Below are positions 17,912 to 26,587 of a stretch of DNA of 64,000 nt, piece by piece. Location: positions 3,920,001 to 3,984,000 of the forward strand of contig JAUISW010000001.1 in assembly GCA_030434875.1 (NCBI GenBank), in the 5' to 3' direction. How positions within the stretch are numbered: position 1 is the first letter of the stretch; each line of letters begins with the position of its first letter. The notes beneath the pieces are model-generated. The model was not told the origin of the DNA and made no database searches. It worked only from the letters and a program-made list of their open reading frames with translations. The translations under genes and the position numbers were made by a program. This DNA comes from Lachnospiraceae bacterium C1.1. GTDB taxonomy: Bacteria; Bacillota; Clostridia; Lachnospirales; Lachnospiraceae.

Positions 17912-19207
17912 ATGTCAGTCGCAGCTGTATTTATAATATTTATATTATGCCTCCTGATAGCTATTCCGATCTCTATTTCACTGGGAATAGTGGCTGTTCT
18001 TCCGGGGGCTTTTGATCCGTCATTTACCGCGAGCGGAAGCTATGTTATCAGATCGATGCTTGGAGGTATAGACAGTTTCCCGCTTCTGGCAGTGCCGATG
18101 TTCGTGCTTGCCGGAATAATTATGGCACAGGGAAAAATTTCAAAAAAGCTTTTTGATGTTTTTGCTTATTTTTTAGGAAAAAGAACGGCAGGAATACCTT
18201 GCGCAGTTGTCATTACCTGTCTTTTCTTCGGAGCGATCTCAGGTTCAGGTCCGGCTACCGTAGCTGCAGTAGGTTCGATGACGATACCGTTTTTATCAGA
18301 GCTTGGTTATGACAGGAAGTTTTCAACGGCTTTAGTTGCAGTTGCCAGCGGCCTCGGAGTTATAATTCCTCCGAGTATTCCTTTTATCATGTTTGCGATG
18401 GCATCCGGAGAATCCGTGAGTGATCTTTTCCTCGCAGGAATAGTTCCGGGACTGCTTATCGGCCTTTTATTGATGCTTTATTCGGTGATCTATTGCAGGG
18501 TAAATGGAGAGGATAAGGAGAAGATCAATAAAAAGGTCGGAGAACTGCATGAAAGAGGATTCCTTAAGGTTTTCGGAGATGGATTTTTTGCTCTTCTGAG
18601 CCCGGTCATCATACTCGGATGTATATATACCGGAATCGCTTCACCGACGGAAGCGGCTGTAATATCCGTATTTTATGCGCTCATTATAAGCATTTTTGTT
18701 TATAAAACCCTGAAGATCAGGGATATCTGGAAGCTCCTTAGGGAATCGCTTCATACATATGCGCCGATACTTTTTATCCTTGCAGCATCAACTGCATTTT
18801 CGAGGGTATTAACGCTTATGCAGGTTCCGCAGACTATAAGCGACTGGATACTGGGACATTTTACAAATAAGATAATACTTCTTCTGGTTATAAATATCTT
18901 CCTTCTGATAGTGGGAATGGTCATGGACACGACACCGGCGATACTCATACTTACGCCTATCCTTCTGCCGATAGTTACGGCAACGGGAATGAATCCGGTT
19001 CATTTCGCTGTAATGATGGTAGTAAATCTTGCGATCGGTTTTGTTACGCCGCCTATAGGAGTAAATCTTTTTGTGGCAAGTTCGTTGACGGATGTTCCTA
19101 TTATGGAAATATCCAAAAAGGCAATGCCTATGATAGTGATGTTCCTGATAGCTCTGCTGCTGATCACCTTTATACCGGGAATAAGCCTTTGTCTTTTAGG
19201 CGGATGA
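17912..19207 (+). CDS. dctM: TRAP transporter large permease
   Basis: The 431-aa protein is a DctM-type permease with about 12 hydrophobic segments. Family motifs include AISGSGPATVAAVGSMTIP near residue 110 and GVIIPPSIPFIMFA near 150, plus the repeated GFVTPPIGVNLFVASS near 373. It begins right after the dctQ stop, and an AAAAGGAGGGG site within the end of dctQ serves its ATG. It overlaps the N-terminal coding possibilities of dctP, consistent with one transcript. Confidence 0.93.
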   Translation: MSVAAVFIIFILCLLIAIPISISLGIVAVLPGAFDPSFTASGSYVIRSMLGGIDSFPLLAVPMFVLAGIIMAQGKISKKLFDVFAYFLGKRTAGIPCAVVITCLFFGAISGSGPATVAAVGSMTIPFLSELGYDRKFSTALVAVASGLGVIIPPSIPFIMFAMASGESVSDLFLAGIVPGLLIGLLLMLYSVIYCRVNGEDKEKINKKVGELHERGFLKVFGDGFFALLSPVIILGCIYTGIASPTEAAVISVFYALIISIFVYKTLKIRDIWKLLRESLHTYAPILFILAASTAFSRVLTLMQVPQTISDWILGHFTNKIILLLVINIFLLIVGMVMDTTPAILILTPILLPIVTATGMNPVHFAVMMVVNLAIGFVTPPIGVNLFVASSLTDVPIMEISKKAMPMIVMFLIALLLITFIPGISLCLLGG

Positions 19208-19221
19208 GAAGGAAAAATAAT

Positions 19222-20229
19222 ATGAAAAAGAAGATTATATCAATGCTGATCACTGCTGCTCTGATCTGCATGACAACAGGATGTGGAAAGGGTTCTGAGG
19301 GTGAGGCTCAGAGATATGCATGGCCGCTAGGAACTTCCAGTCCGGAGGATACGGTTACGCAGATATATGCAGAAAAATTTGCGGAAGAGGTCTCGCTCTT
19401 AAGCGATGGCAGAATGAAGATTCAGGTATATCCAAACAGTGTGCTGGGCGGAGACAGGGAATTGCTCGAATCCTGCAAGGACGGGGATATTCCTTTTGTT
19501 GTACAGAATACCGCTCCGCAGGTTACATTTATGCCGGATATAGCAGTATTCGATATGCCATGTGTATATGACAATATTGATTCCATAAGGAAGGCCATTG
19601 ACGGGAATCGTTTTATGGAGAAAATATCCGCAGTTTACAAGAGCGGCGGTTATGAGCTTTTGGGCTATGCCGATCAAGGATTCCGTATAATGACGACAAA
19701 TAAAGAAGTCAAGAGCATGGCTGATTTCAAAGGTCAGAAGATAAGAACTATGGAGAACTCATATCATCTTGCTTTCTGGAAGGCGATAGGTGCCAATCCG
19801 ACTCCAATGACTTTTTCTGAGGTTTATATAGGTCTCCAGCAGGGAACGATCGATGCCCAGGAAAATCCTTATGAGGTTATAGTTTCAAATAAGCTCTATG
19901 AACAGCAGAAATATGTGGTGGAGACAAATCACCTTCCGCATCTTATAAGCCTTATCGTGAGTGATGAATTTATGAAGGATCTTCCGGAGGAGGATCAGGA
20001 AATTCTACGTGAAGCTGCAAAGACTGCAAAGGATTATGCAAGAGAACAGTCTGATGCGAGAATTGCCTCCAGAGTGCAGATAATAGAGGAGTCAGGAACA
20101 TCGATAATAACTCCTGATGATGCTCTGAGAGCCGAGATCAAGTCGAAGTGTCAGCCGGTATATGAAATGATCGAGGCAAATATCGATCCGGAGCTTGCAG
20201 AGATATATCTTTCCGGAGCTGAAAATTAA
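19222..20229 (+). CDS. dctP: TRAP transporter solute-binding lipoprotein
   Basis: The protein is 335 aa from the ATG at 19222. It begins MKKKIISMLITAALICMTTG with a lipobox cysteine near residue 21, so it should be membrane-anchored and face outward in this Gram-positive cell. The DctP fold is supported by the QIYAEKFAEEVSLLSDGRM region and by the GQKIRTMENSYHLAFWKAIG and FSEVYIGLQQGTIDAQENP segments. The latter includes the conserved Gln-Gly-x-Asp-Ala-x-Glu-Asn-Pro run. Start 19222 was chosen over 19189 because AGAAGGA precedes it and it yields the signal peptide. The operon terminator lies beyond element A3. Confidence 0.92.
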   Translation: MKKKIISMLITAALICMTTGCGKGSEGEAQRYAWPLGTSSPEDTVTQIYAEKFAEEVSLLSDGRMKIQVYPNSVLGGDRELLESCKDGDIPFVVQNTAPQVTFMPDIAVFDMPCVYDNIDSIRKAIDGNRFMEKISAVYKSGGYELLGYADQGFRIMTTNKEVKSMADFKGQKIRTMENSYHLAFWKAIGANPTPMTFSEVYIGLQQGTIDAQENPYEVIVSNKLYEQQKYVVETNHLPHLISLIVSDEFMKDLPEEDQEILREAAKTAKDYAREQSDARIASRVQIIEESGTSIITPDDALRAEIKSKCQPVYEMIEANIDPELAEIYLSGAEN

Positions 20230-20242
20230 AAAAATTGTTTTC

Positions 20243-20389
20243 GTTACTGTTCACAGGCAAACTGCGCACTCCGCTGCGCAGTTATGCCGCAATAACCTTG
20301 ACTTAACATTGGGTTTTGCTCATTGCCGTAGGCAATATTAAATGGCAAAACCCGTTACTGGAGCACGCTGTAGGCGTGTGAACAGTAAC
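20243..20389 (+). mobile_element. MITE-like element, subfamily A (A3)
   Basis: The element is 147 bp with 13-bp perfect terminal inverted repeats. Perfect 8-bp direct repeats TTGTTTTC lie at 20235-20242 and 20390-20397. The hairpin content matches A2. It is inserted between the dctP stop codon and the hairpin at 20403-20441; removing it with one duplication joins the gene to that terminator. Confidence 0.92.
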
Positions 20390-20402
20390 TTGTTTTCAAA
20401 AA

Positions 20403-20441
20403 GCGTCAAAGACTGAAAAATAAGGTCTTTGACGTTTTTTT
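20403..20441 (+). terminator. dctQMP operon terminator, displaced by A3
   Basis: GCGTCAAAGAC and GTCTTTGACG pair around a 11-nt loop, followed by a run of T. It is about 173 bp after the dctP stop only because the A3 element intervenes. Confidence 0.88.
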
Positions 20442-20496
20442 AATATATAATTATGCTATAATAAACAAAAAGATTTATTAATAATTACGGGTAACT

Positions 20497-21981
20497 ATGG
20501 AAAATAACTACAAAACCTTTCGATTCAGAGTGATCGCTTTATTCTCTCTGATCATATTTCTTTTGACAATATTTATAACGGCTGTGCCAATGCGCGGCTC
20601 GCTGGCATCTTTGAGAACCAGCTTCTCCGAATTGATGATATCAAATACGAGACAGCTTGGTTCTAATTTGGATGCCACTTTTGGCTGGGTAGAAAAGACA
20701 GCCAGTCTTATGTTTTCGGATAAGGCGGTTTATGAATATGATCCTGTGGCTAACAGCTATACGGATTATCAGAAGCTTCAGATAGAAAACGAGATCAGTG
20801 ATCTGGTTGAACAACTTGGAATAATGGGTAATTTCGCTGATTTTGGAATAGTTTACAGTAATGATGAGCATGTGGGCTGGATATCCGAAAAAATGGCGGC
20901 TCAGTTTGTAAATGGCGGAATGTATGATGAATTTGCAAAGAGTATAAAAGATGAAAATACGGAGAGTGGCTGGTCATTCGGACACAATGGGAATTATGAC
21001 AAATTTTTCTACAGTAAAAGGATAAATGAGCATGCTGTACTTATGATGTCCTTCTACACTGCTGAGGTAGACGAATATTTTGAAGGATATGGAAATGTCA
21101 GTGAGAAAATAACAATGTCCCTCGTTGATGATAATAATGAGATCATTTATTCAAATGATAAGCTTACCATCGGAATGGAGCTGGATTCTGATATTACGGC
21201 GCTTACTTCAAATGGAGTAGATTCGAGCAGATATAATAATGATTATATTGTAACAACCTGCTATTGCCAGAATGGCTGGAGACTTATATGCTCGATCCCC
21301 CAGGAGATAATAACATCAAAGACGATCAGGATACAGCATTTTACACTTATTTTTGCAGCACTCAGCTGTATAGTATTTCTGATAATCGCTAATTTCCTTT
21401 ATTTCAAGATGTCAAGACCATTTGAAGGCATGATGACGGATCTTAACAGACAGGCTAATTATGACAGTCTTACAAATGTATTTAATAAAGGTGCGTTTGA
21501 AACTGAAGTAAGGTCAAGGATTAAGAAGATGAAAGACGGGGACTGCATGGGATTCCTTATGATAGATATGGATAATTTCAAGCAGATAAATGATAATCTC
21601 GGACATGAATACGGCGATGAAGTGATCGCAAGGCTGGGAGATCTTTTAAGGGAGAAATCAACCAATGATACTGTGATAGGAAGACTTGGTGGAGATGAGT
21701 TTGCAGTTCATTTTGATTTTTCAAAAAACAGTATGGTTTCCGCAGAGAGAACCATGCATGATTACGTAGACCAGCTTCTTTATAACTTTTCAAGGAAATT
21801 TGCTGAGGAGCACAGGCGCTATGGACTTTCACTGAGCGTTGGTGCAACAGTAGCCGCATGCTCTATGGATTATGACGAGATATACAGGCAGGCAGATGAT
21901 ACGATGTATCAGTCTAAAAGAACCGGAAAGAATAAAGCAACCTATAAATTTATTGTGAAGGATGACGAGAATGATCTTTAG
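20497..21981 (+). CDS. membrane diguanylate cyclase with extracellular sensor
   Basis: The 494-aa protein should make cyclic di-GMP from two GTP. A membrane helix (about 13-31), an extracytoplasmic region of ~245 residues resembling Cache-type sensors, and a second helix (about 278-303) precede the GGDEF domain. The active-site GGDEF is intact at residues 398-402, and DNLTNVF-like, DNFKQINDNLGHEYGD and LSVGATVA segments follow family pattern. The inhibitory RxxD site normally found just before the motif is not present (the sequence reads KSTND), so product inhibition may be weak; that is inference. Its end overlaps the following binding-protein gene. Confidence 0.9.
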   Translation: MENNYKTFRFRVIALFSLIIFLLTIFITAVPMRGSLASLRTSFSELMISNTRQLGSNLDATFGWVEKTASLMFSDKAVYEYDPVANSYTDYQKLQIENEISDLVEQLGIMGNFADFGIVYSNDEHVGWISEKMAAQFVNGGMYDEFAKSIKDENTESGWSFGHNGNYDKFFYSKRINEHAVLMMSFYTAEVDEYFEGYGNVSEKITMSLVDDNNEIIYSNDKLTIGMELDSDITALTSNGVDSSRYNNDYIVTTCYCQNGWRLICSIPQEIITSKTIRIQHFTLIFAALSCIVFLIIANFLYFKMSRPFEGMMTDLNRQANYDSLTNVFNKGAFETEVRSRIKKMKDGDCMGFLMIDMDNFKQINDNLGHEYGDEVIARLGDLLREKSTNDTVIGRLGGDEFAVHFDFSKNSMVSAERTMHDYVDQLLYNFSRKFAEEHRRYGLSLSVGATVAACSMDYDEIYRQADDTMYQSKRTGKNKATYKFIVKDDENDL

Positions 21982-23281
21982 GAATTTTCAGAGGAAAAGC
22001 AGGGCTTTTAGGATAGGCATATCCTTGATGACTGCAGTTTCGCTGATGGGCTGCACAAGTCAGGATATGGGGCAGGTGGCTGATTCGGGTCAGCTGGTAT
22101 TTGAGGAGAAAAATACCACGGTTGATTTTTCCTGGTGGGGAACTGATGAAAGGCATAAAGACTATCTGGAAGGTCTGGAAAAATTTAAGAAGCTCAATCC
22201 TACAATAGACGTAGATGTTTCCTATGGCGTATGGGACGGATTTGAAAAGAGAAACAGGATCGCAATGGCATCTAAAACTGCTGCCGATGTGATGCTTATA
22301 AATTATGCGTGGCTGGATGAGTATTCTAAAGATGGGAATGGATATTATGATCTGAACAGATTATCAGATCAGATAGATTTAAGTCAGTTTACTGATGAGG
22401 ATTTAGAGTATGGCAGCAGGAACGGCAAGCTCAATGCGATACCTCTTGCCTATAACACAACAGTTTTTCTCTATAATACGGATATTTATGATCAATATGA
22501 TCTTGACCTTCCCGAAACCTGGGATGATCTGTTTGCTGCGGCAAAGATTATGAGAAAAGACGGAATTTATCCCATAGGAATGGTAAAAAAGCAGTTTTTT
22601 ATCAGCATGATAGCCTATTATGAACAGGTGAGCGGCAAAAAAGCCTTTGCAAATTGCGGAAGGCTGAATATCAATGTTGATGGAATAGAGGATATGCTGC
22701 TTTTTTATAAAAAAATGGTAGATGAGAAGGTTATAGTACCTATAGGACAGTTTGATACAAACAGCTTCACAAAAGGGCAGACCGCAGGAATTGCCTGCTG
22801 GGTAAACGACGGTGTCAAGTATGGCAAGTACCTGGCGGAAAATGAACAGGATGCCAGATGCGGAAAGTTTATGACAATTGATGGGAAAAATTATTCCGGC
22901 TGGTATAAAAAACCTGCTACACTTTATGCGATGAGTTCAAGAACCACTCATCCGGAGGAGGCTGCTAAGCTTATGGATTATCTTTTGAATAACGAGGATT
23001 TTGCAAAGATACAGGGGATTGAAAAAGGATTTCCTGTGAGCAGTATAGCAAACAAGGCGGTGAAAGAGTATTGCGATATTCCTGAATTTGCGATTGAAGC
23101 AAATGATATTATTTCATCGGAAAAATATAATCTTGACATTATGCCGGCAGAAATAGAGAATTCTGAGATCATTGATGCTTTTAAGAATGGATCCGATAAA
23201 TACATATACGGAGAAGCTGATCTTAATACCTGTGCGGCAGAGATCATAAAAGCTATAAGAGAAGCTAACAGCATATATTGA
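21962..23281 (+). CDS. extracellular sugar-type solute-binding lipoprotein, orphan
   Basis: The protein has 439 aa and is an ABC family-1 extracellular solute-binding protein. A signal peptide ends in a lipobox, SLMGC, with the cysteine at residue 31. Typical landmarks are VDFSWWGTDERHKDYLEGLEKF, the ADVMLINYAWLDEY and NAIPLAYNTTVFLYNTDIY segments, and LPETWDDLFAAAKIM. These point to carbohydrate binding. No permease or ATPase gene lies beside it. The start overlaps the cyclase by 20 bp (or 11 bp if the ATG at 21971, better spaced from AAGGA, is used), so the two genes are probably translationally coupled. It may deliver a ligand signal to the cyclase rather than feed an importer. Confidence 0.87.
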   Translation: MTRMIFRNFQRKSRAFRIGISLMTAVSLMGCTSQDMGQVADSGQLVFEEKNTTVDFSWWGTDERHKDYLEGLEKFKKLNPTIDVDVSYGVWDGFEKRNRIAMASKTAADVMLINYAWLDEYSKDGNGYYDLNRLSDQIDLSQFTDEDLEYGSRNGKLNAIPLAYNTTVFLYNTDIYDQYDLDLPETWDDLFAAAKIMRKDGIYPIGMVKKQFFISMIAYYEQVSGKKAFANCGRLNINVDGIEDMLLFYKKMVDEKVIVPIGQFDTNSFTKGQTAGIACWVNDGVKYGKYLAENEQDARCGKFMTIDGKNYSGWYKKPATLYAMSSRTTHPEEAAKLMDYLLNNEDFAKIQGIEKGFPVSSIANKAVKEYCDIPEFAIEANDIISSEKYNLDIMPAEIENSEIIDAFKNGSDKYIYGEADLNTCAAEIIKAIREANSIY

Positions 23282-23292
23282 AATGAAATGAA

Positions 23293-23356
23293 CCATGGGG
23301 ACGGAGTTATAGGGTCATTTTTGCAAAAAAATGACCCTATAACTCCGTCCCCGTGG
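23293..23356. repeat. REP-like perfect palindrome
   Basis: Arms of 26 bp (23297-23322 and 23327-23352), starting GGGGACGGAGTTATAGGG and ending in CCCTATAACTCCGTCCCC, are perfectly complementary around a GCAA loop. An outer CCA/TGG pairing extends it. From recall, near-identical palindromes recur across unrelated bacterial genomes and accompany REP-associated transposases. It could also terminate the upstream transcript, since T and A tracts lie at the tip rather than after the stem; that is weaker. Confidence 0.85.
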
Positions 23357-23470
23357 CTCAGGCAGACAATGTTAACGTAAATCAGGCTGCAGGGCAAAAT
23401 AGAAATGCAGGTATGGAAGGGCATAATAATGATGCTCCGAGGCTGCAATAAAGTTTTTTGGAGGAAAAAG

Positions 23471-25444
23471 ATGGATTTTAAGCTTCATTCGGAATACAAG
23501 CCTACCGGCGATCAGCCGCAGGCCATAGAAAAACTTATAAAAGGCTTTAATGAAGGAAACCAGTGCGAGACACTTTTAGGTGTTACCGGTTCGGGAAAGA
23601 CATTTACCATGGCAAATGTTATTGCCGCGCTGAACGTACCGACACTGATAATCTCTCATAATAAGACGTTGGCGGGACAGCTGTATTCCGAGATGAAGGA
23701 ATTTTTTCCTGAGAATGCGGTAGAGTATTTCGTGTCCTACTACGATTATTATCAGCCGGAAGCCTACGTGCCTTCGACAGATACTTATATTGAAAAGGAT
23801 GCCTCGGTGAATGACGAGATTGATAAGCTGCGTCTTTCGGCAACTGCTGCATTGACAGAGAGAAAAGATGTAATTGTTGTTGCCTCGGTTTCGTGTATAT
23901 ACGGTCTGGGTTCACCTGATGACTATATGAAAATGATAGTTTCTTTAAGGCCGGGAATGGAAAAAGACAGGGACGAGGTAATAAGGGAACTTATAGCTAT
24001 TCAGTACACAAGAAATGAAATTGATTTTCACAGAGGAACTTTCCGCGTACACGGAGATGTTCTCGAGATATTCCCGGCAGAATCTGACAGCACGGCTGTA
24101 AGGATAGAATTTTTCGGGGATGAGATAGACCGCATAAGTGAGATTGATGTCCTTACGGGAAATGTTAAGTCAGAAATGAAGCATTTATCAGTATTTCCGG
24201 CATCGCATTATGTTATCCCGAAGGATAAAATGGAAAAGGGAATTGAGGTTATCCTGCAGGAACTTACGGAACAGGTTAAATTTTTTAAATCTAATGACAG
24301 ACTTATAGAGGCGCAGAGGATTTCGGAGCGAACAAATTTTGATATGGAAATGCTCCGCGAGACCGGAGTCTGCAATGGAATAGAAAATTATTCGAGACCG
24401 CTTTCGGGCAGGGAGCCGGGCTCTCCGCCAACAACCCTCATGGACTTCTTTCCCGAGGACTTTCTGATAATCGTTGATGAGTCTCATATGACTATCCCCC
24501 AGATTGGAGGAATGTTCAACGGAGACCGTTCGAGAAAAAATACGCTCGTGGATTTTGGTTTCCGTCTGCCATCGGCTAAGGATAATCGCCCTCTTTGTTT
24601 TGAAGAGTGGGAGAGCAGGATAAGCAGGATTTTATTTGTTTCCGCTACTCCTGCAAAATATGAGGCAGACCACGAAATGCTCCGGGCCGAGCAGCTCATA
24701 CGTCCGACGGGACTTTTAGATCCGGAGATAACGGTAAAGCCTACAGAGGGTCAGATTGATGACCTTTTAGGAGAGATAAATAAAGAGGTCAAAAAGAAGA
24801 ATAAGGTTCTCGTAACTACTTTAACCAAGCGTATGGCGGAGGATCTCACCTCTTACTTAAGTGAGGTCGGTGTAAGGGTACGCTATCTGCATTCTGACAT
24901 TGATGCGCTGGAAAGGGCCGAGATAATCAGGGATATGAGACTGGATGTCTTTGATGTTTTAGTCGGGATCAATCTTTTGAGAGAGGGTCTTGATATTCCG
25001 GAAGTGGCTCTGGTAGCGATACTTGATGCGGACAAGGAGGGATTTTTAAGAAATACGACATCTCTCATACAGACTACGGGACGTGCGGCAAGAAATGCCG
25101 AGGGACGTGTTATCATGTATGCCGACAGTATCACAGACTCGATGAAGACCTGTATAGATGAGACTGCCAGAAGACGCGAAAAGCAGCAGAAATATAATGA
25201 GGAGCATGGCATTACGCCTCAGACTATAAAGAAGGCTGTAAGAGACCTTATCAGTATTTCCAAGAAAGTAGCAAGAAGTCAGCTCAGTCTTGAAAAGGAT
25301 CCTGAGTCGATGGATAAGAAGGAAATCGAAAAGCTCATCAAGGATATTGAAAAGAGGATGCGCAAGGCTGCCGCAGAACTTGATTTCGAAACTGCCGCAG
25401 AACTTCGCGACAAGATGCTTGAACTTAAAAAGGTTAATCAATGA
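23471..25444 (+). CDS. uvrB: excinuclease ABC subunit B
   Basis: UvrB is the DNA-damage-verifying helicase-like subunit of nucleotide excision repair. From the ATG at 23471 it has 657 aa, the usual length. Walker A is GVTGSGKT at residues 37-44. [20 protein letters not shown] is the beta-hairpin region, and DESHMTIPQ carries the Walker B segment. Helicase motif VI appears near [11 protein letters not shown]-terminal UVR domain follows ([22 protein letters not shown]). The GGAGG just upstream decides the start; 22 extra in-frame codons upstream to 23405 have no such support. Its partner uvrA lies 5.7 kb downstream rather than adjacent. Confidence 0.96.
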   Translation: MDFKLHSEYKPTGDQPQAIEKLIKGFNEGNQCETLLGVTGSGKTFTMANVIAALNVPTLIISHNKTLAGQLYSEMKEFFPENAVEYFVSYYDYYQPEAYVPSTDTYIEKDASVNDEIDKLRLSATAALTERKDVIVVASVSCIYGLGSPDDYMKMIVSLRPGMEKDRDEVIRELIAIQYTRNEIDFHRGTFRVHGDVLEIFPAESDSTAVRIEFFGDEIDRISEIDVLTGNVKSEMKHLSVFPASHYVIPKDKMEKGIEVILQELTEQVKFFKSNDRLIEAQRISERTNFDMEMLRETGVCNGIENYSRPLSGREPGSPPTTLMDFFPEDFLIIVDESHMTIPQIGGMFNGDRSRKNTLVDFGFRLPSAKDNRPLCFEEWESRISRILFVSATPAKYEADHEMLRAEQLIRPTGLLDPEITVKPTEGQIDDLLGEINKEVKKKNKVLVTTLTKRMAEDLTSYLSEVGVRVRYLHSDIDALERAEIIRDMRLDVFDVLVGINLLREGLDIPEVALVAILDADKEGFLRNTTSLIQTTGRAARNAEGRVIMYADSITDSMKTCIDETARRREKQQKYNEEHGITPQTIKKAVRDLISISKKVARSQLSLEKDPESMDKKEIEKLIKDIEKRMRKAAAELDFETAAELRDKMLELKKVNQ

Positions 25445-25482
25445 AAAAAGAGGTTCCCATGGATTTGTGGGAACCTCTTTTA
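25444..25482. terminator. bidirectional terminator between uvrB and the membrane protein gene
   Basis: AAAAGAGGTTCCCA and TGGGAACCTCTTTT form a strong hairpin with A/T tracts on both sides, suiting the convergent arrangement. Confidence 0.9.
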
Positions 25483-25486
25483 TGAC

Positions 25487-26113
25487 TCAATTCATTGATA
25501 ATTTCAAAATACTGAATCTTATCAGCATACTGACAATTTCGTATCCGGCGAACAGTGTTCCGGCATTCAGTAAAACTTTATTAACCAGCCCGCGTGCAGA
25601 GCAGATATCCAGGCTGAACCCCCAATTAAGAGGGTAGAGGATACGAACTCTTTTTTTATTAAGAATATCGAGGGCTATATGTGATGCAAAACCGATCGCA
25701 AAATACGGAACAGCTGCCGGGAACATGATCTCCAGTGATATTTCGATCAGGACTAATCCTAAAAGTGAATGCATAAAGGATCTATGTGGTTGTTCCATCC
25801 CGAAAATACAAACTGAAAGAAAGATCAAAATTCCGATGGCTATCTGCGGAACTCCACGGCTTGCCATCATTCGTGAAAAGATTCCCGCATTAAAATAGTG
25901 GTCTGCTACGAATATCAGGACTGCAAGAATACCTATAATCGCAATTATCTTATCAGCTTCTTTTCTTGACTGGGAACTTCCTACATCGATGTCGCTTATA
26001 AGCGCACCGACTGCGCCGACTCCTACTGCCAATAAGGCTTCTCTGATATTTTTTGGCTGTGTGACTGCTACAACCGCAGCAACTCCGACAGCAAGATGTG
26101 TTTCACCTGACAT
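25487..26113 (-). CDS. YdjM-like membrane-bound metal-dependent hydrolase
   Basis: The protein is 208 aa with several hydrophobic helices. It has family-typical His clusters: HLAVG near residue 6, HRSFMHSLLG near 95, and FASHIALDILNKKRVRILYPL near 135. This arrangement matches the YdjM/LexA-regulated inner-membrane protein family, whose biochemical role is poorly known. From recall, some members are DNA-damage induced; the adjacency to uvrB is suggestive only. The ATG at 26113 was chosen because AGAGAGGA lies six bases upstream; an earlier in-frame ATG at 26173 has no ribosome site. Confidence 0.75.
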   Translation of the reverse strand: MSGETHLAVGVAAVVAVTQPKNIREALLAVGVGAVGALISDIDVGSSQSRKEADKIIAIIGILAVLIFVADHYFNAGIFSRMMASRGVPQIAIGILIFLSVCIFGMEQPHRSFMHSLLGLVLIEISLEIMFPAAVPYFAIGFASHIALDILNKKRVRILYPLNWGFSLDICSARGLVNKVLLNAGTLFAGYEIVSMLIRFSILKLSMN

Positions 26114-26182
26114 GTTCATTCCTCTCTTCCGGTAAAAAAATATTAGCATTGAACGTTCATTACAATACCGCAAATCTGTTCA

Positions 26183-26224
26183 GAACGCAAGTACGAAAAG
26201 TCATGACTTTTCGTCACTGCGTTC
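26183..26224. repeat. palindrome C1
   Basis: GAACGCA (26183-26189) pairs with TGCGTTC (26218-26224), and inside it ACGAAAAGT pairs with ACTTTTCGT around CATG. It is near the 5' end of the membrane protein gene and may act as its leader or as part of a palindrome cluster. Confidence 0.8.
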
Positions 26225-26237
26225 CTCAAAGTCATGC

Positions 26238-26277
26238 AAACAGGCCATTTAAATGCAGCTGCGCTGCGGGCCTGTTT
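26238..26277. repeat. palindrome C2
   Basis: AAACAGGCC (26238-26246) and GGCCTGTTT (26269-26277) pair, and GCAGC/GCTGC nests inside. No T tract follows, so it is not an ordinary terminator. Confidence 0.75.
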
Positions 26278-26301
26278 GGCACTTGTTTTACTTTATCAGA
26301 C

Positions 26302-26397
26302 GGAACCCGCAGTAAATGCGGATTCCTGTAATGAACTGACAAAAATACATGACTATTTTTACTTTAACATACGGAATCCGCATTTACTGCGGGTTCC
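26302..26397. repeat. palindrome C3, 25-bp perfect inverted repeat
   Basis: Arms at 26302-26326 (GGAACCCGC...GGATTCC) and 26373-26397 (GGAATCCGC...GGGTTCC) are exact reverse complements. Each arm can also fold on itself (CCGCA/TGCGG with GGAA/TTCC), so the region could form one long cruciform or two short hairpins. With C1 and C2 it makes up most of the 474-bp gap before the secreted-protein gene at 26588. Confidence 0.85.
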
Positions 26398-26587
26398 TGC
26401 ATTATATTCAGCAATGAAAAAACGTTTCAAAAATGTTACGAAATGTTTTTAAACTGTGAAATCTTATTGAAAAATCTGCGTAAATTCTAATTTCTTTATA
26501 AAAAAAGTGTATAATTCCCATGTTCTATTTAGAGGGACGGCACCACACGGCTGTTCCCAAAATCAAGAAGGAGGAAAGACGACAGGA

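Noticed and set aside
23405..23470. 22-codon N-terminal extension of uvrB
   Set aside because: The normal UvrB start MDFKLHSEY at 23471 has its own GGAGG; the extension is not typical of the family.
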